The position numbers were made by a program, and so were the translations under genes. Under the pieces are notes generated by a model. That model had not been told where the DNA came from. It saw nothing but the letters and a program-made list of their open reading frames with translations, and did not search any database. A stretch of DNA of 64,000 bases from Sepioteuthis lessoniana (lineage: Eukaryota; Mollusca; Cephalopoda; Myopsida; Loliginidae): positions 53,981,090 to 54,045,089 of the forward strand of contig OY757921.1 of the NCBI GenBank assembly GCA_963585895.1. The letters are read 5' to 3'. Positions 1 through 10,683 of this stretch are shown here, in pieces (position 1 is the stretch's first letter; each line of letters starts with the position of its first letter).

Positions 1-1815
1 CTGTTTCCATATTTGAGTTAGTATGTATAACTTGCATGGTGTACAGTTTGGTAATCGTGACTAAAAAACACTATCATTGTTGGTGATTCTATAAAATTGC
101 TGCATCAAAGAGACATTTCGTCCCTGTTGTGACTTCATAGTGGTAACAAGTTGACGAACGCGAAAAAACTGTTAAACTACCCGAAGGTTTATTGACTACC
201 TCAACTTGTAGGTAGTCGCCTGGAGAAAGGGAATATGGAAGCATCAGACCACCACGTCAATTAGAAAATTATAAGCAACAGTTCCTAGAGAGAAAAAGAT
301 GAGCAGACCCAGATCTTAATTTTTTCCTGGTTCTAACATGCTTGTCCACGGGGTTGCGTAGTCTAACACCTCTTTTGGAACGAACCCATAAAAGTAGGGC
401 TCATAAACTTTTGTCTCCTTACATCTTTGTGGCTGGCGTTCTTCTGACGTTTTTACCTTATCACTTCTTACCATCAACTCCCGAAAGACACAAGTTGTCC
501 TGTCTCTTCCGCCAGTTGTGTAACTTCAAGAGCCTTGGCCTGGTCATTCGAAAACGATCTACTTTTTTATTCATTTATTCATTTATTCGGTTTTCCACGG
601 GCCATTCAATTATGTTTTAATACTTATTTTTACTTGTTGTCTTGAGATTAACTGACTTCAGCTTAATAATGTCAGTTTTTGAATGATATCAATATTTCGA
701 AAAATTTGTAGAAAATAAGAATATCGAATAGTGTTTAAAATTCAGAAATAAAATATCATTATTCCACAATCTTCCGAACAAGTATCCTCACCACTGTAAT
801 TTTTGCCACATTAATTTTGCCTAAATTTTCTTCTGCCTACCTTATGTGTGTTTGTGCAGAACGGTGAGTGAGTGATCATGTCAGAGTCGTGCGCTGTTGT
901 TGTTTTTTTTTTAAATTAAGAATTCAAATTTCTTTCAAGTAAAATTATTTAAGTTACCTGCTCATAGCCTTCACTGTTGATCGATGATTTGATGGGCTTT
1001 CTTGATACATAATTAAGAAAAATTTTCTGTCGACATTTCATATTTCCCTTTCACCAACTGAAGCAGAAAAGATAAAACCAACTTGAAAGGCTCAGATTTT
1101 AAAACAATTTTACAATCCAACCAGCATTTTTCGAATGTATCCAACTCACTTTAAATCTACATAAGCGTATTTACCTGGTAAATAATACATTGTATGCACT
1201 CTCTGACCTACTTCCTAGCGTGTGATTTTGTGTATGCATTAATCATTTATAAAACCGAGTGTTATTCACAAGATTTGAGAAATAAATTGAAAATTACACT
1301 CTAGAGTGTGTCGCCTGGAAAGAGCTTTTTCATGATTGGTGCTCTTTTCAATCCTCGAGTAAATTAGATTGAATTGAAGAAAGTCCAGATGTATATGAAC
1401 AAGGAGAATATAGAACGAAATCGGTGAAGTGTGTTTAAATTTCCGTTTCAACTCATTTTAAATAAGAAGCCTAAAAATCTTTATCTTGCTATGTTCTATC
1501 TTAATGTAAGATATCTTTACCGCAGAAATCAGCTAAATCCAGTTTATTTGTTTAACCATATGTCGACTCTTTATGGGTTATTTAATGTTAAAATTTAATG
1601 AGTTTTTAAATTATATCAAAATTATATTTACAAGGTTACATTTAACTTTTTATCAAATTGCAATTTTTTACTTGTCTATAATCATTTGTTGCATATAAGA
1701 CATCTAGCATTCTCATCTAACACAAACAATTTGCATAGTTATAAGGTTTCATATATTCTTGTCTAATACTAATGATTTCCATACTGTCCTATTGGTACAT
1801 AAATGGAACGCTAAA
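1..1815. other. AT-rich segment, nothing recognised
   Basis: I see no coding frame with family resemblance, no RNA gene and no long repeat in this segment. Short open frames, such as a 92-codon one near 342-620, have composition expected by chance. A short stretch near 1,570 resembles the SINE tail (GGTTATTTAATG) found better preserved elsewhere in the window. Confidence 0.6.
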
Positions 1816-1910
1816 AAATGCTAGCACTTCAGGTCAGGATGGACCCAGGAGCAATGAATTAGCGATTCCACATTTCTGAGAGTCTCATCACTGCAGACAG
1901 ACTCCACATT
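1816..1910 (+). repeat. Dispersed repeat, copy 1
   Basis: About 45 bp here (core TGGACCCAGGAGCAATG) matches a second copy near 30,075-30,120 (core TGGACCTGGGAGCGATGG) with scattered substitutions. Similarity weakens downstream. It behaves as a dispersed repeat of unknown class; both copies lie near SINE-like tails, so a SINE body is possible. Confidence 0.45.
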
Positions 1911-2290
1911 GGTGTGTGTTTGGGTATGTAAGCATGTATGCATATGTCTACATGCTTGTGCGTTTATTCCTTTTTATAATCCAGCTTGCACGAATATTAT
2001 GTGAAAATATATACAAATGCTCAATTTTAGAAATTGTAATGAAATCTCATATAGCTTATATAAGTTTTCCTTATCCTATTGTGTTCGTATGTTCGCTTAG
2101 AATCAGGCCATTTGAAGCAATCACATTCCAAAATCTTATTTTCGAGTTGCTTCTTCATTTACACAGATGTAAACAGTTAAATCTGATGAAAAGGTATATT
2201 TCCTCATGCGCATGCCTATCTGCACTTCACATCAGACCAGTCAAAACATTCAATTAATATAAATCTGTGTGGAGCAATAATTGATAACTC

Positions 2291-2331
2291 GTAAATAAAT
2301 AAATAAATAAATAAATAATCTACACGGGAAC

Positions 2332-2362
<31 letters not shown>
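2291..2362. repeat. (AAAT)n and (ATCT)n microsatellites
   Basis: An uninterrupted (AAAT)n run at 2,291-2,320 is followed after a short spacer by an (ATCT)n run at 2,334-2,362 and then GT-rich sequence. No coding signal is seen around it. Confidence 0.9.
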
Positions 2363-2921
2363 GTGTACGTGTGTACTTGTGTGTGTATGCACAGGCGTGT
2401 GTGTATCTCTGTGTATCTGTCTTCTGAGATTTTTTTTAAAATTTCATTTAATTATTCTATTATCGAACGAATAAGATCACGATGAAAATTTTTTCTTGTT
2501 TCTTTTTTTTTCTTGAAATTTCATTAAATGTAATTTTATTTAAATTATGATTATTATCAATTACCAAAATTATGACGGGTAAGTACTCATAAAAATCCAA
2601 TTCTGTATTTAATATCCGTATTTAATCGTCAAATCTCCCTTAAAATAGACCCAAATCAATTATGTTTTAATTTGCAATCCGATCGTACTAGTCTCGGTTA
2701 CGGTAAAAAAAATATTGGTTAATGGAAGGGTTTACCTCAATGAAGATTTAATTTGCGTTGTTAATTGATTCTTTTATCGTTGCCAAAATGCTTTGGTCAG
2801 ATCTATTGCTTAAATGAGTCATTTTAGGGAGATCTAATATGTTTCTGCAGATTTTACAGTTCCATATTGCATGGAACAATTCCACTGTTTTTTATATAAC
2901 ATTACACACAAACACAGACAG

Positions 2922-2944
2922 CATATATATATATATATATATAT
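2922..2944. repeat. (TA)n microsatellite
   Basis: A short (TA)n run lies directly next to the 3' side of the minus-strand SINE at 2,945-3,090. In the SINE's orientation it forms the simple-repeat tail. Confidence 0.85.
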
Positions 2945-3090
2945 TGTCATCCACAGACAGAGTGTTTCGTTCTATCAGAACTCTTCAGTGTGGCTAGACA
3001 CGCAGGACGCTCGAAGCCGGGATCGAAACCCGTCCAACTTTACGTTAGACTAAGCTTCAGACCTTTCGGCCACCAAGCGGACTACGTTGG
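2945..3090 (-). mobile_element. tRNA-derived SINE (minus)
   Basis: Read on the minus strand, the segment starts with a tRNA-like head. An A-box-like TGGTGGCCGAAAGG (about 3,064-3,080) is followed by a B-box GGTTTCGATCCC (about 3,016-3,030), the pol III internal promoter layout. The body continues through an unrelated segment and ends in a (TA)n tail. There is no proper acceptor stem or anticodon arm, so this is a SINE and not a tRNA gene. tRNA-derived SINEs are well known in octopus and squid; I cannot name the family without a search. Confidence 0.7.
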
Positions 3091-3927
3091 CAAAGGGAAT
3101 TTTAAGGTATTTATTTTAGCAACAGCAGCAGCAGCCTTTGTTTACATTTTTTATACCTTATCGGCTACCAGAGTACTCAATTCTTACGAAGAGCTTTGCA
3201 TTACGCTAGGGGCGGCCGACAATTCCTTCGCCAGAGTGCTCAACCCCCATTGGGGAGCGTATACACAATTTTCTTACGATAGCTTGATATCTTTATTCAA
3301 TACCACAATATCACATAAAATACATAATTATGAAACAATTCACATCAACCATCAATCTGTCTTTTAATTGGAATCATTTTGAGATGAGGCTTCTTAATCT
3401 GAGAATTAATTTTTTATTTATTACGGACTTTTTGTTCTCATCTTGGAAGTTTTCTTTTGAAAAATTCTTATATTGATGTTTTGTCATATTTTTAAATGTT
3501 ATTTGTGGTAAATATATAGTACACTTAAGTGTATAGGATAGAATAATTGAATAAATGAATTGTCTTTAAATGATGTTGTCATAGAAATTTTAAATGAAAA
3601 AAAAAAACAGTTGTAATTATAAAGTATTAATCCTTTTAAATTTCTAGGAGATCTCGCAAGTAAAATTTAGTTTCAGAGGTTGTCATGACTGTAAAAGAGA
3701 TGATATAGAGAAACAAACAGGCAGTAAGGTAGTGGGATTAAAAAACAGAAAGGGACATCTTTGACAATCAAAATGTAGGGTAATGAAGGAGAGATATGTA
3801 TATTGAAAATAAAGAATATACACAATTTTTTATAAAGTCGGGGATACTTACATATCAGTAAATTCTCATGTCAAAGAAATATCTCTCAGAGTATATTCAC
3901 ATCACACCACGGTAGCCATTATATATA

Positions 3928-3966
<39 letters not shown>

Positions 3967-4100
3967 GAGTGCGGATATATTGCGACCAACATTAAGCCGT
4001 TGGTTTTGTGGGTTCGAAAAGTCATTTCCTGAAAAAATATCGCTTGCATAAACGTTTAATCATCCTCTTTCTTTTTAGCAAAACAGCGAACTGATTTAAC
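3091..4100. other. Intergenic, with (GA)n run
   Basis: The only structured feature seen is a (GA)n-rich tract at 3,921-3,966. A 125-codon open frame crossing 2,990-3,367 begins inside the SINE and shows no family resemblance, so it was not called. Confidence 0.6.
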
Positions 4101-4104
4101 TGCG

Positions 4105-5102
4105 GAAAACCAAGGAAGAACGGTACCGTTCCGCCATAGTCGTGTTAGCATGCGCCGGGCATACTGCAAAGAACATTGTTAGGTTGAGAAAACTTCTAAA
4201 AGCAACAGTTTATTGTGTTTTTAAATAACTTAAATAGGAGTCCATGGTTGATAGAAAAGAACTCAACACACGAAGTGATTCTAAGCGTACTCCTAGGTTT
4301 CATGTTGTCCTCAAATGCTCGATTGAAGCCAGCCCCTATACATATATGACAACTTTTGCAAAGAAACAGAATGTATCGCTTTCCACAGAGCCTAGAGCCA
4401 TCAACAGGGACCTTGTCATGACTAGCTATGTTCGAAGATGCGATTACATCCTTATAGCAAAGGCCAAAGCCATCCGAGCCGAGTGATGCCCAAAGATTCT
4501 TTATTCATCAAGCATCGAGGTACAGGAAAAGCTCAAGTGTTTGTAGACGATGAAAAGTTAACTTTGGAAGCTGAGGTAAATTGCAGAATTTCTCTTGTTA
4601 TAGCAAGAAACCTTTCTGACATCCCACCTGTGATTCAGACGAAGAATCCTGCCTCTCTGATGGTATTTGGTGACGCGGGGAGTGATATAAGTGTAATGAA
4701 TTCAGATTTCATTACGGTTGGTGTGTAGATAGGTACAAAGGAGTACCTGGGCACCTTGAAGACCTCTCTTTTACCGGGGATGGAGCAGAACTTTGGGCTT
4801 GACAATGTGGCTATGATCCAGGATTCAGCACCAAGTTATACCTCAAAAGCAACATGGGCCTTTCTTGTACCATTTTCTAGTGAGAGCCGACATCTGGCCA
4901 AGTAATAGCCGAGATCTCAACCTTCTCGATTATTTTTGCAAGCAAGGGCCAATGCTTCACCACACTCAAGCGTCGAGAGTTTGAAGACACGCATAGTGCA
5001 TGCGACACGCAAAATCGAAAGGGCAAATGTTTTGGCTGCTGCAAAACAGTTTTGTTCTCGTGTGGAAGCAGTAATAGCGCAAGAAGGTGGTCATATTGAG
5101 TG
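4105..5102 (+). pseudogene. Tc1/mariner-type transposase pseudogene
   Basis: A DDE/D-type cut-and-paste transposase, now broken. An N-terminal helix-turn-helix region (AGHTAKNI near 4,150) leads in the same frame through an in-frame stop to DRKELNTRSDSKRTPR (from 4,247). The frame changes near 4,480 and continues as a catalytic-core region with VDDEKLTLEAE and NPASLMVFG. After another stop or shift at about 4,730 it continues with MEQNFGLDN and IQDSAPSYTSKA, the second catalytic Asp region. The C-terminus (AVIAQEGGHIE) ends at about 5,102. At least three stops or frameshifts make it inactive. No terminal inverted repeats were identified. The family assignment rests on recognised catalytic-region motifs. 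Confidence 0.8.
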
Positions 5103-5209
5103 ATGAATGTTTGTGAGCTAAAACATGTCACATTCAAATTATATCGATAGACTTTAGTAAATATGATATGTTGAATTGTCAAAAAAACTGTCTCACTTTA
5201 CCTGCAAGA

Positions 5210-5251
<42 letters not shown>

Positions 5252-5341
5252 TCCATTTTCTCCCGATGTTTAAAAAAATTCAGGTTCTTTTTCAGTTCGA
5301 ATCAAGAATTATTTGCATAAGATCATACTTTTGATAACTCT
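5075..5341. repeat. Tandem duplication, unit 1
   Basis: This 267-bp segment covers the end of the Tc1/mariner transposase, its 3' flank and a (CT)n(TA)n microsatellite. It is repeated almost identically at 5,351-5,613, an offset of 276 bp. The copies differ mainly in microsatellite length, so the duplication is recent compared with the decayed transposase. Confidence 0.92.
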
Positions 5342-5350
5342 CGGCAGGGT

Positions 5351-5485
5351 TAGCGCAAGAAGGTGGTCATATTGAGTGATGAATGTTTGTGAGCTAAAAC
5401 ATGTCACATTCAAATTATATCGATAGACTTTAGTAAATATGATATGTTGAATTGTCAAAAAAACTGTCTCACTTTACCTGCAAGA

Positions 5486-5523
<38 letters not shown>

Positions 5524-5613
5524 TCCATTTTCTCCCGATGTTTAAAAAAATTCAGGTTCTTTTTCAGTTCGAATCAAGAATTATTTGCATAAGATCATAC
5601 TTTTGATAACTCT
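5351..5613. repeat. Tandem duplication, unit 2
   Basis: Second copy of the 5,075-5,341 segment. It starts with the last transposase codons (GCGCAAGAAGGTGG) and ends at GATAACTCT. About 9 bp (CGGCAGGGT) separates the units. The (CT)n part is shorter here than in unit 1. Confidence 0.92.
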
Positions 5614-5889
5614 ATACTCATCCATAGATTATGTTGGAATAGAGTCTTACAAAGCTATGTCCTTAAAAGAGATCATTATTTCTAGTTTTTTATCTAAGAT
5701 ATTTACCAATTAAAAATGTAAGTATTTTTTAAGTAATATAACTATATTAGTCTTAATAGTTTGGGAACTGAACAAAATAAATGCAATATGATTGATCTTA
5801 AGGTAAACGATTACTTTATTCACCAGAGTGCACGTCCGAACTGAATAGACGCATCATGTTCTTTCTACATGACAATATGGAGATCGACG
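5614..5889. other. AT-rich spacer, nothing recognised
   Basis: No coding, RNA or repeat signal could be supported between the tandem duplication and the SINE. Confidence 0.6.
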
Positions 5890-6125
5890 ATAAGCAGTAG
5901 GTGTCCTTGTGGTGTAATGATTAAAGCGATGGACTGCGGAATCGTAGTAAGCGAGTTCGTACTCCAGTCACACTATTACGCTCACTCTCGGGCAAATATC
6001 CTTGTGAAAGGTATGAGCCCCTTTATCCTCCCAGCTATAGGTTAAATAGTACCTCTCCTGTTCTTCTAGGAGAATGGCTTTCGCATTAAATAACCTACAA
6101 ATGTTGATATGCCATTAAACAAAGA
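5890..6125 (+). mobile_element. tRNA-derived SINE (plus)
   Basis: The tRNA-like head carries an A-box-like GTGGTGTAATGATTAAAGCG (about 5,909-5,928) and a B-box GAGTTCGTACTCC (about 5,954-5,966). A unique body (AAAGGTATGAGCCCC) follows, and a conserved tail reads CATTAAATAACCTACAAATG and then GATATGCCATTAAAC. A diverged copy with the same body and tail lies at 45,898-46,110 on the minus strand. The tail module also occurs alone at 29,431-29,475 and 30,297-30,340. The head is too degenerate to be a functional tRNA gene. Confidence 0.78.
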
Positions 6126-6839
6126 AACTGAAACCGAAACCGACGATAAGCAGTAAAAACCAACAACTGTAGCATTTTGCAGGAATTTGTGCTAATTTAT
6201 AGGGGTAATTGATACCATAGATAGATAGAATAAATAGGTATCTTCCTTATACGGGCTGTTAGTCTATCTAAGAAGTTATTTTAAGGGCATATATAACGTG
6301 TTAAACATCAGAGACATAAAGCTAAGAAACGCTTCAAAGTTTTCATCTCCTTTGATTGATTTTTGTAGATATTAAAGATTGAAGAAAAATGAGATAAAAT
6401 CGATCGGTTAATATAAAAGTGATCTACAATAGTTATAAATTATGTGATATATGAAGACTCGAATACAATCATGAAACGAAAATTTTAGAAATAGGATTCA
6501 TCTTGGCTCCGTATACATGTTTATAACATCTGTAGTCGAGTCTGTTTGTCTAAAGCCGGATTGATTGTTAAAAATATCTCATGACAGCAAACACAGTGAT
6601 TTTATACAGGTCATTCCTCAGCAACCTACCGGTTATTCGTGTCCATTCTGTAACAACGTATGCGAGCCTGCAAAAAACATAAAAGCTATAAAATAGTGCA
6701 CAGTATTATTGCTAATGCAAAAGATTAATCCTTTGCTTGTCACATGTGTGACAGAGCTTGCAAATGTGAAGTTTGCCTAAGGAGCTATATGCAAGTTCAC
6801 AGGTTCTTTGTGGGCTTTCTTCTGTAATGAAGTGGCAGT

Positions 6840-6840
<1 letters not shown>
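6126..6840. other. AT-rich segment, nothing recognised
   Basis: I found no transposon protein motif, RNA-like head or repeat in this stretch. Confidence 0.6.
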
Positions 6841-6841
<1 letters not shown>

Positions 6842-6890
<49 letters not shown>

Positions 6891-6992
6891 TGTGTTTTGT
6901 GTGTGTGTGTGTGAGAGAGAGAGAGATAGAGAGGGATGGAGAAAGAGATATAGAGAGGTAGAGAGAGGAGAAAAAGAGAGAGAAAGAGGAAT
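6842..6992. repeat. Compound (TA)n(GT)n(GA)n microsatellite
   Basis: (TA)n at 6,842-6,887, (GT)n at about 6,899-6,912 and GA-rich repeats to about 6,992. Open frames across it encode IY, SL or RE dipeptide runs and are artefacts of the repeat. Confidence 0.92.
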
Positions 6993-6999
6993 GTTGACA

Positions 7000-7510
7000 T
7001 CTTTTTAACAAATTTTGCCACTAGAACATTAAAGTGAACTACACCGAGAAGAGCATCGAAAGTAGAGTTTTATCTACTGTTGTCTTTCTCTACTCCATAC
7101 GATCAAGATAATCTTAATTTCAACAGTAATAGCACTAATAAATATATTTTTGGGGACATTTTTTAAGGAACGCTGATGAAATTAACTTCAAAGGTCAAAC
7201 TATTAAATTAACTGACATTAATAAGCACAGATGTTTTACTATTCTAATGATAATTTATATCATGCTCAGTTAATTATCATTGTAAAAATATAATAAGCCG
7301 GGAATCATTAGGATAAACATCATCACATTGAAGCAAAACGTAATTAAAAAATTTTTTGGGACAAAATTGCGGAAATTACAAATGTAATGATTTTAAAAAT
7401 ATCTTAGCAATGTCCTTAAGCGTGTATATCACCCGGCAGTATTATGGATTTTTATATTTTTGCAGGCATTAAAATAATGTAGCATAAGCATTCGATTATA
7501 TTCTTTTGAA
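7000..7510. other. AT-rich segment, nothing recognised
   Basis: No recognisable feature between the compound microsatellite and the pyrimidine-rich tract. Confidence 0.6.
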
Positions 7511-7511
7511 C

Positions 7512-7576
7512 ACTCTCTTTTTCTCTCTCACCTTTTCTTTTTTTTCTTTCTTTCTTTCTTTCTTTCTTTCTCTCTT
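7512..7576. repeat. (CTTT)n pyrimidine tract
   Basis: A pyrimidine-only tract dominated by CTTT repeats. The homopurine/homopyrimidine character could in principle form triplex DNA, but no function is implied. Confidence 0.85.
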
Positions 7577-7629
7577 GTCAGCTTGTTTTTTCTCCACAAG
7601 ATATCGATGAAAACCCAACCCACAGTTCT

Positions 7630-8025
7630 CATCAAGATGTTTGTGGTGGTCACTAGCAGTAGCAACATTATGCCTCTATTTATTTTCACACATGGCCTCA
7701 GACTCTACATGAAGGCCTACATTAGGTACCTGGAGGAATAAATATTGACCTGGATCGATCAGGTGGCGGCTGAAAGACTTTGCATGGGTCAACAGACTTT
7801 GTACTGCCAAACGAGCCGGAGAATCTAGTATTCGCTGTGTGAAAATTTCTCTACAATCTCCTCAAACATCTTGCTTCCGAACTCCCCAGACTTGCAATCC
7901 CCTTGATTATTACGTATGGGACACGTTTGAATAAGAAACAAACAAAACTTCGTGCAATAGTAAAGATGAGTGGAAGCCAAGGATAACGGCAACATTTACC
8001 AATAAAACATGGAAACCGTCGGGTA
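7630..8025 (+). pseudogene. Second Tc1/mariner-type transposase fragment
   Basis: A C-terminal transposase fragment, different in sequence from the one at 4.1-5.1 kb. In one frame it reads MPLFIFTHGLRLYMKAYI (about 7,669-7,722), then a stop, WIDQVAAERL, and a degraded second-Asp region (CQTSRRI, where the DSAP...HTS context is lost). NILLPNSPDL and LRMGHV follow, corresponding to the third catalytic residue region. It has several stops and no N-terminal half. It ends where a (CA)n(TA)n microsatellite begins. Assignment is by motif recognition only. Confidence 0.7.
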
Positions 8026-8029
8026 CGCT

Positions 8030-8129
<100 letters not shown>

Positions 8130-8389
8130 TGTGTCTGTGTATGTGCGATGGGTCAATTTTCATCAACACGAAAATAAAATAACACTGAAATTTCACTTTA
8201 TCAGATGCATTAACCAAAACTGCATGAAAATATCTTCAAATTAAATTCATTCAAAGAAATTTTCATTAGATTTAACCACGGCTCCAAGGAAGCTTTTGAA
8301 TCTTCTACAAGCCTTCCTGACTATTTCCGAGTTTTAGTGGTAAATGTTACCTTTTTGTATTTTATTTATTTATTTTTATGTTTGCCTTC

Positions 8390-8421
8390 CATATATATAT
8401 ATATATATATATCTTTGCCTT

Positions 8422-8471
<50 letters not shown>
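8390..8471. repeat. Duplicated (TA)n runs
   Basis: Two (TA)n runs (8,390-8,412 and 8,424-8,471) are each preceded by the same TTTGCCTTCCA, showing a small local duplication that included the flank. Confidence 0.9.
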
Positions 8472-8473
<2 letters not shown>

Positions 8474-8599
8474 TGTTCCTTGCAGGTTTTTTTTCTTTTT
8501 TCTGGTACCGTGAATGCTGGTAGATATTAGATTAGTAAAATTTAAGCTCTGGTGTTTTCCATTGAGCACTTTCTTTGCTCCTGTTACTATGAAGAGGGC

Positions 8600-10683
8600 G
8601 AATATAAATTATTCATATAAAAACATACCAATACCTAATAGGCATCAGTATAAGTTAGTTCTGTTGATAAGGATAGAATCTTTTATAAAAAAAATATGAG
8701 GTGGAAGGCATATTTTTTTCTCAATGCGATTAACTGTACGGAAAAGGAGGGACGGGAGAAATATGGGTTTAGAACTAGGAACCCCCCCATATCAAAGAGA
8801 TGGACAAGTTTGAGGCTGAAATGATAAGAATGGTTAAGGAGATAAAGTTTAGGAAAATGCGCCATAATATTCAGCAAAAAATGTTTGAGGATATGAGGAG
8901 ACTTAAGGAGTCCGACAGCATATTTGTAAAGTCGGATAAGTCGGGCAATTTGTATGAAATAGATAAGGGAAAATATAAGCAAATGATGATTAAGGAGGTG
9001 GTTAAACATTATAAGAAAGCACCACCTGATCTCGAAAAAGAGTTGAATAGCGAGACAAAAATGTTGGCGCATAGACTAGGTATTGTAGATAGAGTAGAAA
9101 AATACAATACTAAGAATTGTTTCATTACGATCAAGGACCACAAAAGTGATTTCAAGACTAATCCTGTATGTAGGCTTATTAACCCGGTCAAAACACAGAT
9201 AGGTAGGGTTAGTAAAATAATCGTCCAAGACATATGTGCTTCGCTTAGGCTGGCATTAAATATTAACCAGTGGCGGAGCACAAAAGATTGTATTAAGTGG
9301 TTTGAGGAATACGATAAGAATGATAGGTGTTCCTTTATCAAATATGATATTAGGGAATTTTACCCATCAATAACCGAAAGGACACTGGATAGAGCGTTAG
9401 ATTTGGCTAAGGAATATGTGGTGAAACCTTTAGACAAGGTGGAAATAATAAAGCATTGTCGTAAAACATTGCTATACTATGAAGATAGTATATGGATAAA
9501 AAAAAGGGGGAGGGTGGAAATTTCGACGTTTCAATAGGGCATATGATGGGGCAGAAATTTGTGAGCTCATCGGGTGTGTATTATTGTATAGCATTAATAA
9601 GATTATGGACCCGAGTAGCCACGGGCTTTATCATATGATGGTTTATCATATGATGGTTTTATCATATGATGGTTTGATTATCGTGGTTAAAAGCACACTG
9701 AAAAAAATGTGATGGTATTAGAAAAAGATTGTATAAGCTGTTTGATGAGTTTGGATTTAGGTTAGATATAAAGACGGACCTAAAAATTACCGATTATCTT
9801 GATGTTACTTTAAACTTATATAGTGGAACTGTATCTCTGTTTAGAAAAAGGAACCAGGATCTGCGTTATGTGAACAGGGGATCCAATCACCCAACACAGG
9901 TATTTAAACATGTACCTAAGGGAATAGAGTATAGGTTATCAAATAACTCCTCCAACAAGGAAATTTTTGAACGAAGTAAGCAGGAACATGAGGAGGCTTT
10001 GAAGAATGACGGATATAGGATCAATTTAGAATATCGGGATAGGGAGGAAAGTAATACGCAAAAAAGGAGAAATAGACCAAGGAAAATGTTATGGTTTAAT
10101 CCCCCTTATAACATGGAGGTAGTCAATAACTTAGGGAAAGAATTCTTCAAGTTATTAAAAAGAAATTTCCCTAGTGGGAGCCCGTTACATAAGATATTTA
10201 ATAAGAATTGTGTTAAATTAAGTTATAGTTGCATGCCAAACATCAATGGCATAATAAACAAGAGTAATATAGCTAAATTAAGTAAGGAGAAAAATAAGGT
10301 GATTGCTAAATGTAATTGTATGGATAAGGTTAGATGTCCGCAGGAAGGCAAATGTAAGCAAGAATGTGTGGTGTATAAAGTAGAAGTATATAGTCATCTG
10401 AATAATAAGAGAAACAAAACGCAAGGGGATTTTAAGACTAGGTACTATAACCATAAAACGGGTTTCTCCCACGAGAAGTATAGGCATAGTACTACGTTAT
10501 CTAGTTATGTGTGGGAGCTCAAGGATAACAAAAGGGATAGATCCTATAATGAAATGGGAAGTAATAAAGAAATGTCATAAATATAGGGCTGGAGATAGGA
10601 GTTGTTTGCTTTGCATGGAGGAAAAATTAGCAATAGCATCTTGTAAAAGTAAGGATATGTTAAACCAAAGATCGGAGGTGTAG
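8600..10683 (+). pseudogene. PLE-1: Penelope-like RT plus GIY-YIG
   Basis: A Penelope-like retroelement (PLE) polyprotein in broken frames. The N-terminal part (YKNIPIPNRHQYKL, about 8,617-8,660) shifts frame near 8,697 into RWKAYFFLN and again in a C-run near 8,790 before the frame at 8,800-9,537. That frame holds KSDKSGN, ITIKDHKSDFKTNPVCRLIN and the first RT catalytic block IKYDIREFYPS. The second catalytic block (Y-x-DD) is destroyed by a 17-bp triplication at 9,628-9,675. The frame 9,729-10,580 carries TDYLDVTLNL, RKMLWFNPPYN and a Cys-rich motif (CNCMDKVRCPQEGKC). It then has a degraded GIY-YIG nuclease (DFKTRYYNHK) that shifts frame near 10,545 and ends as MLNQRSEV with a stop at 10,681-10,683. 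RT with a C-terminal GIY-YIG domain is the normal PLE order. Inactive. Confidence 0.87.
9628..9675 (+). repeat. 17-bp triplication in the RT catalytic box
   Basis: Three tandem copies of a TTATCATATGATGGTTT-like unit lie exactly where PLE-1 should encode the second RT catalytic motif. In the local frame the sequence reads YHMMVYHMMVLSYDGL, so the two catalytic aspartates are not encoded as a pair. Confidence 0.85.

Noticed and set aside
1916-2257. 113-codon frame starting at GTG
   Set aside because: No recognisable family, no splice or promoter context, and composition expected for AT-rich DNA.
2990-3090. Functional tRNA gene
   Set aside because: Only A- and B-box-like segments are present; acceptor and anticodon stems do not form, and a SINE body and tail follow. 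The same reasoning applies at 5,900, 35,120, 37,300 and 54,300.
6773-7021. Open frames with Ile-Tyr runs on both strands
   Set aside because: They are translations of (TA)n, (GT)n and (GA)n repeats. The same applies near 7,850-8,220, 8,366-8,569, 38,476-39,072, 39,838-40,056 and 40,489-40,803.
8683-9341. Minus-strand frames of 110-129 codons
   Set aside because: They are antisense to PLE-1, whose plus-strand RT motifs are clear.
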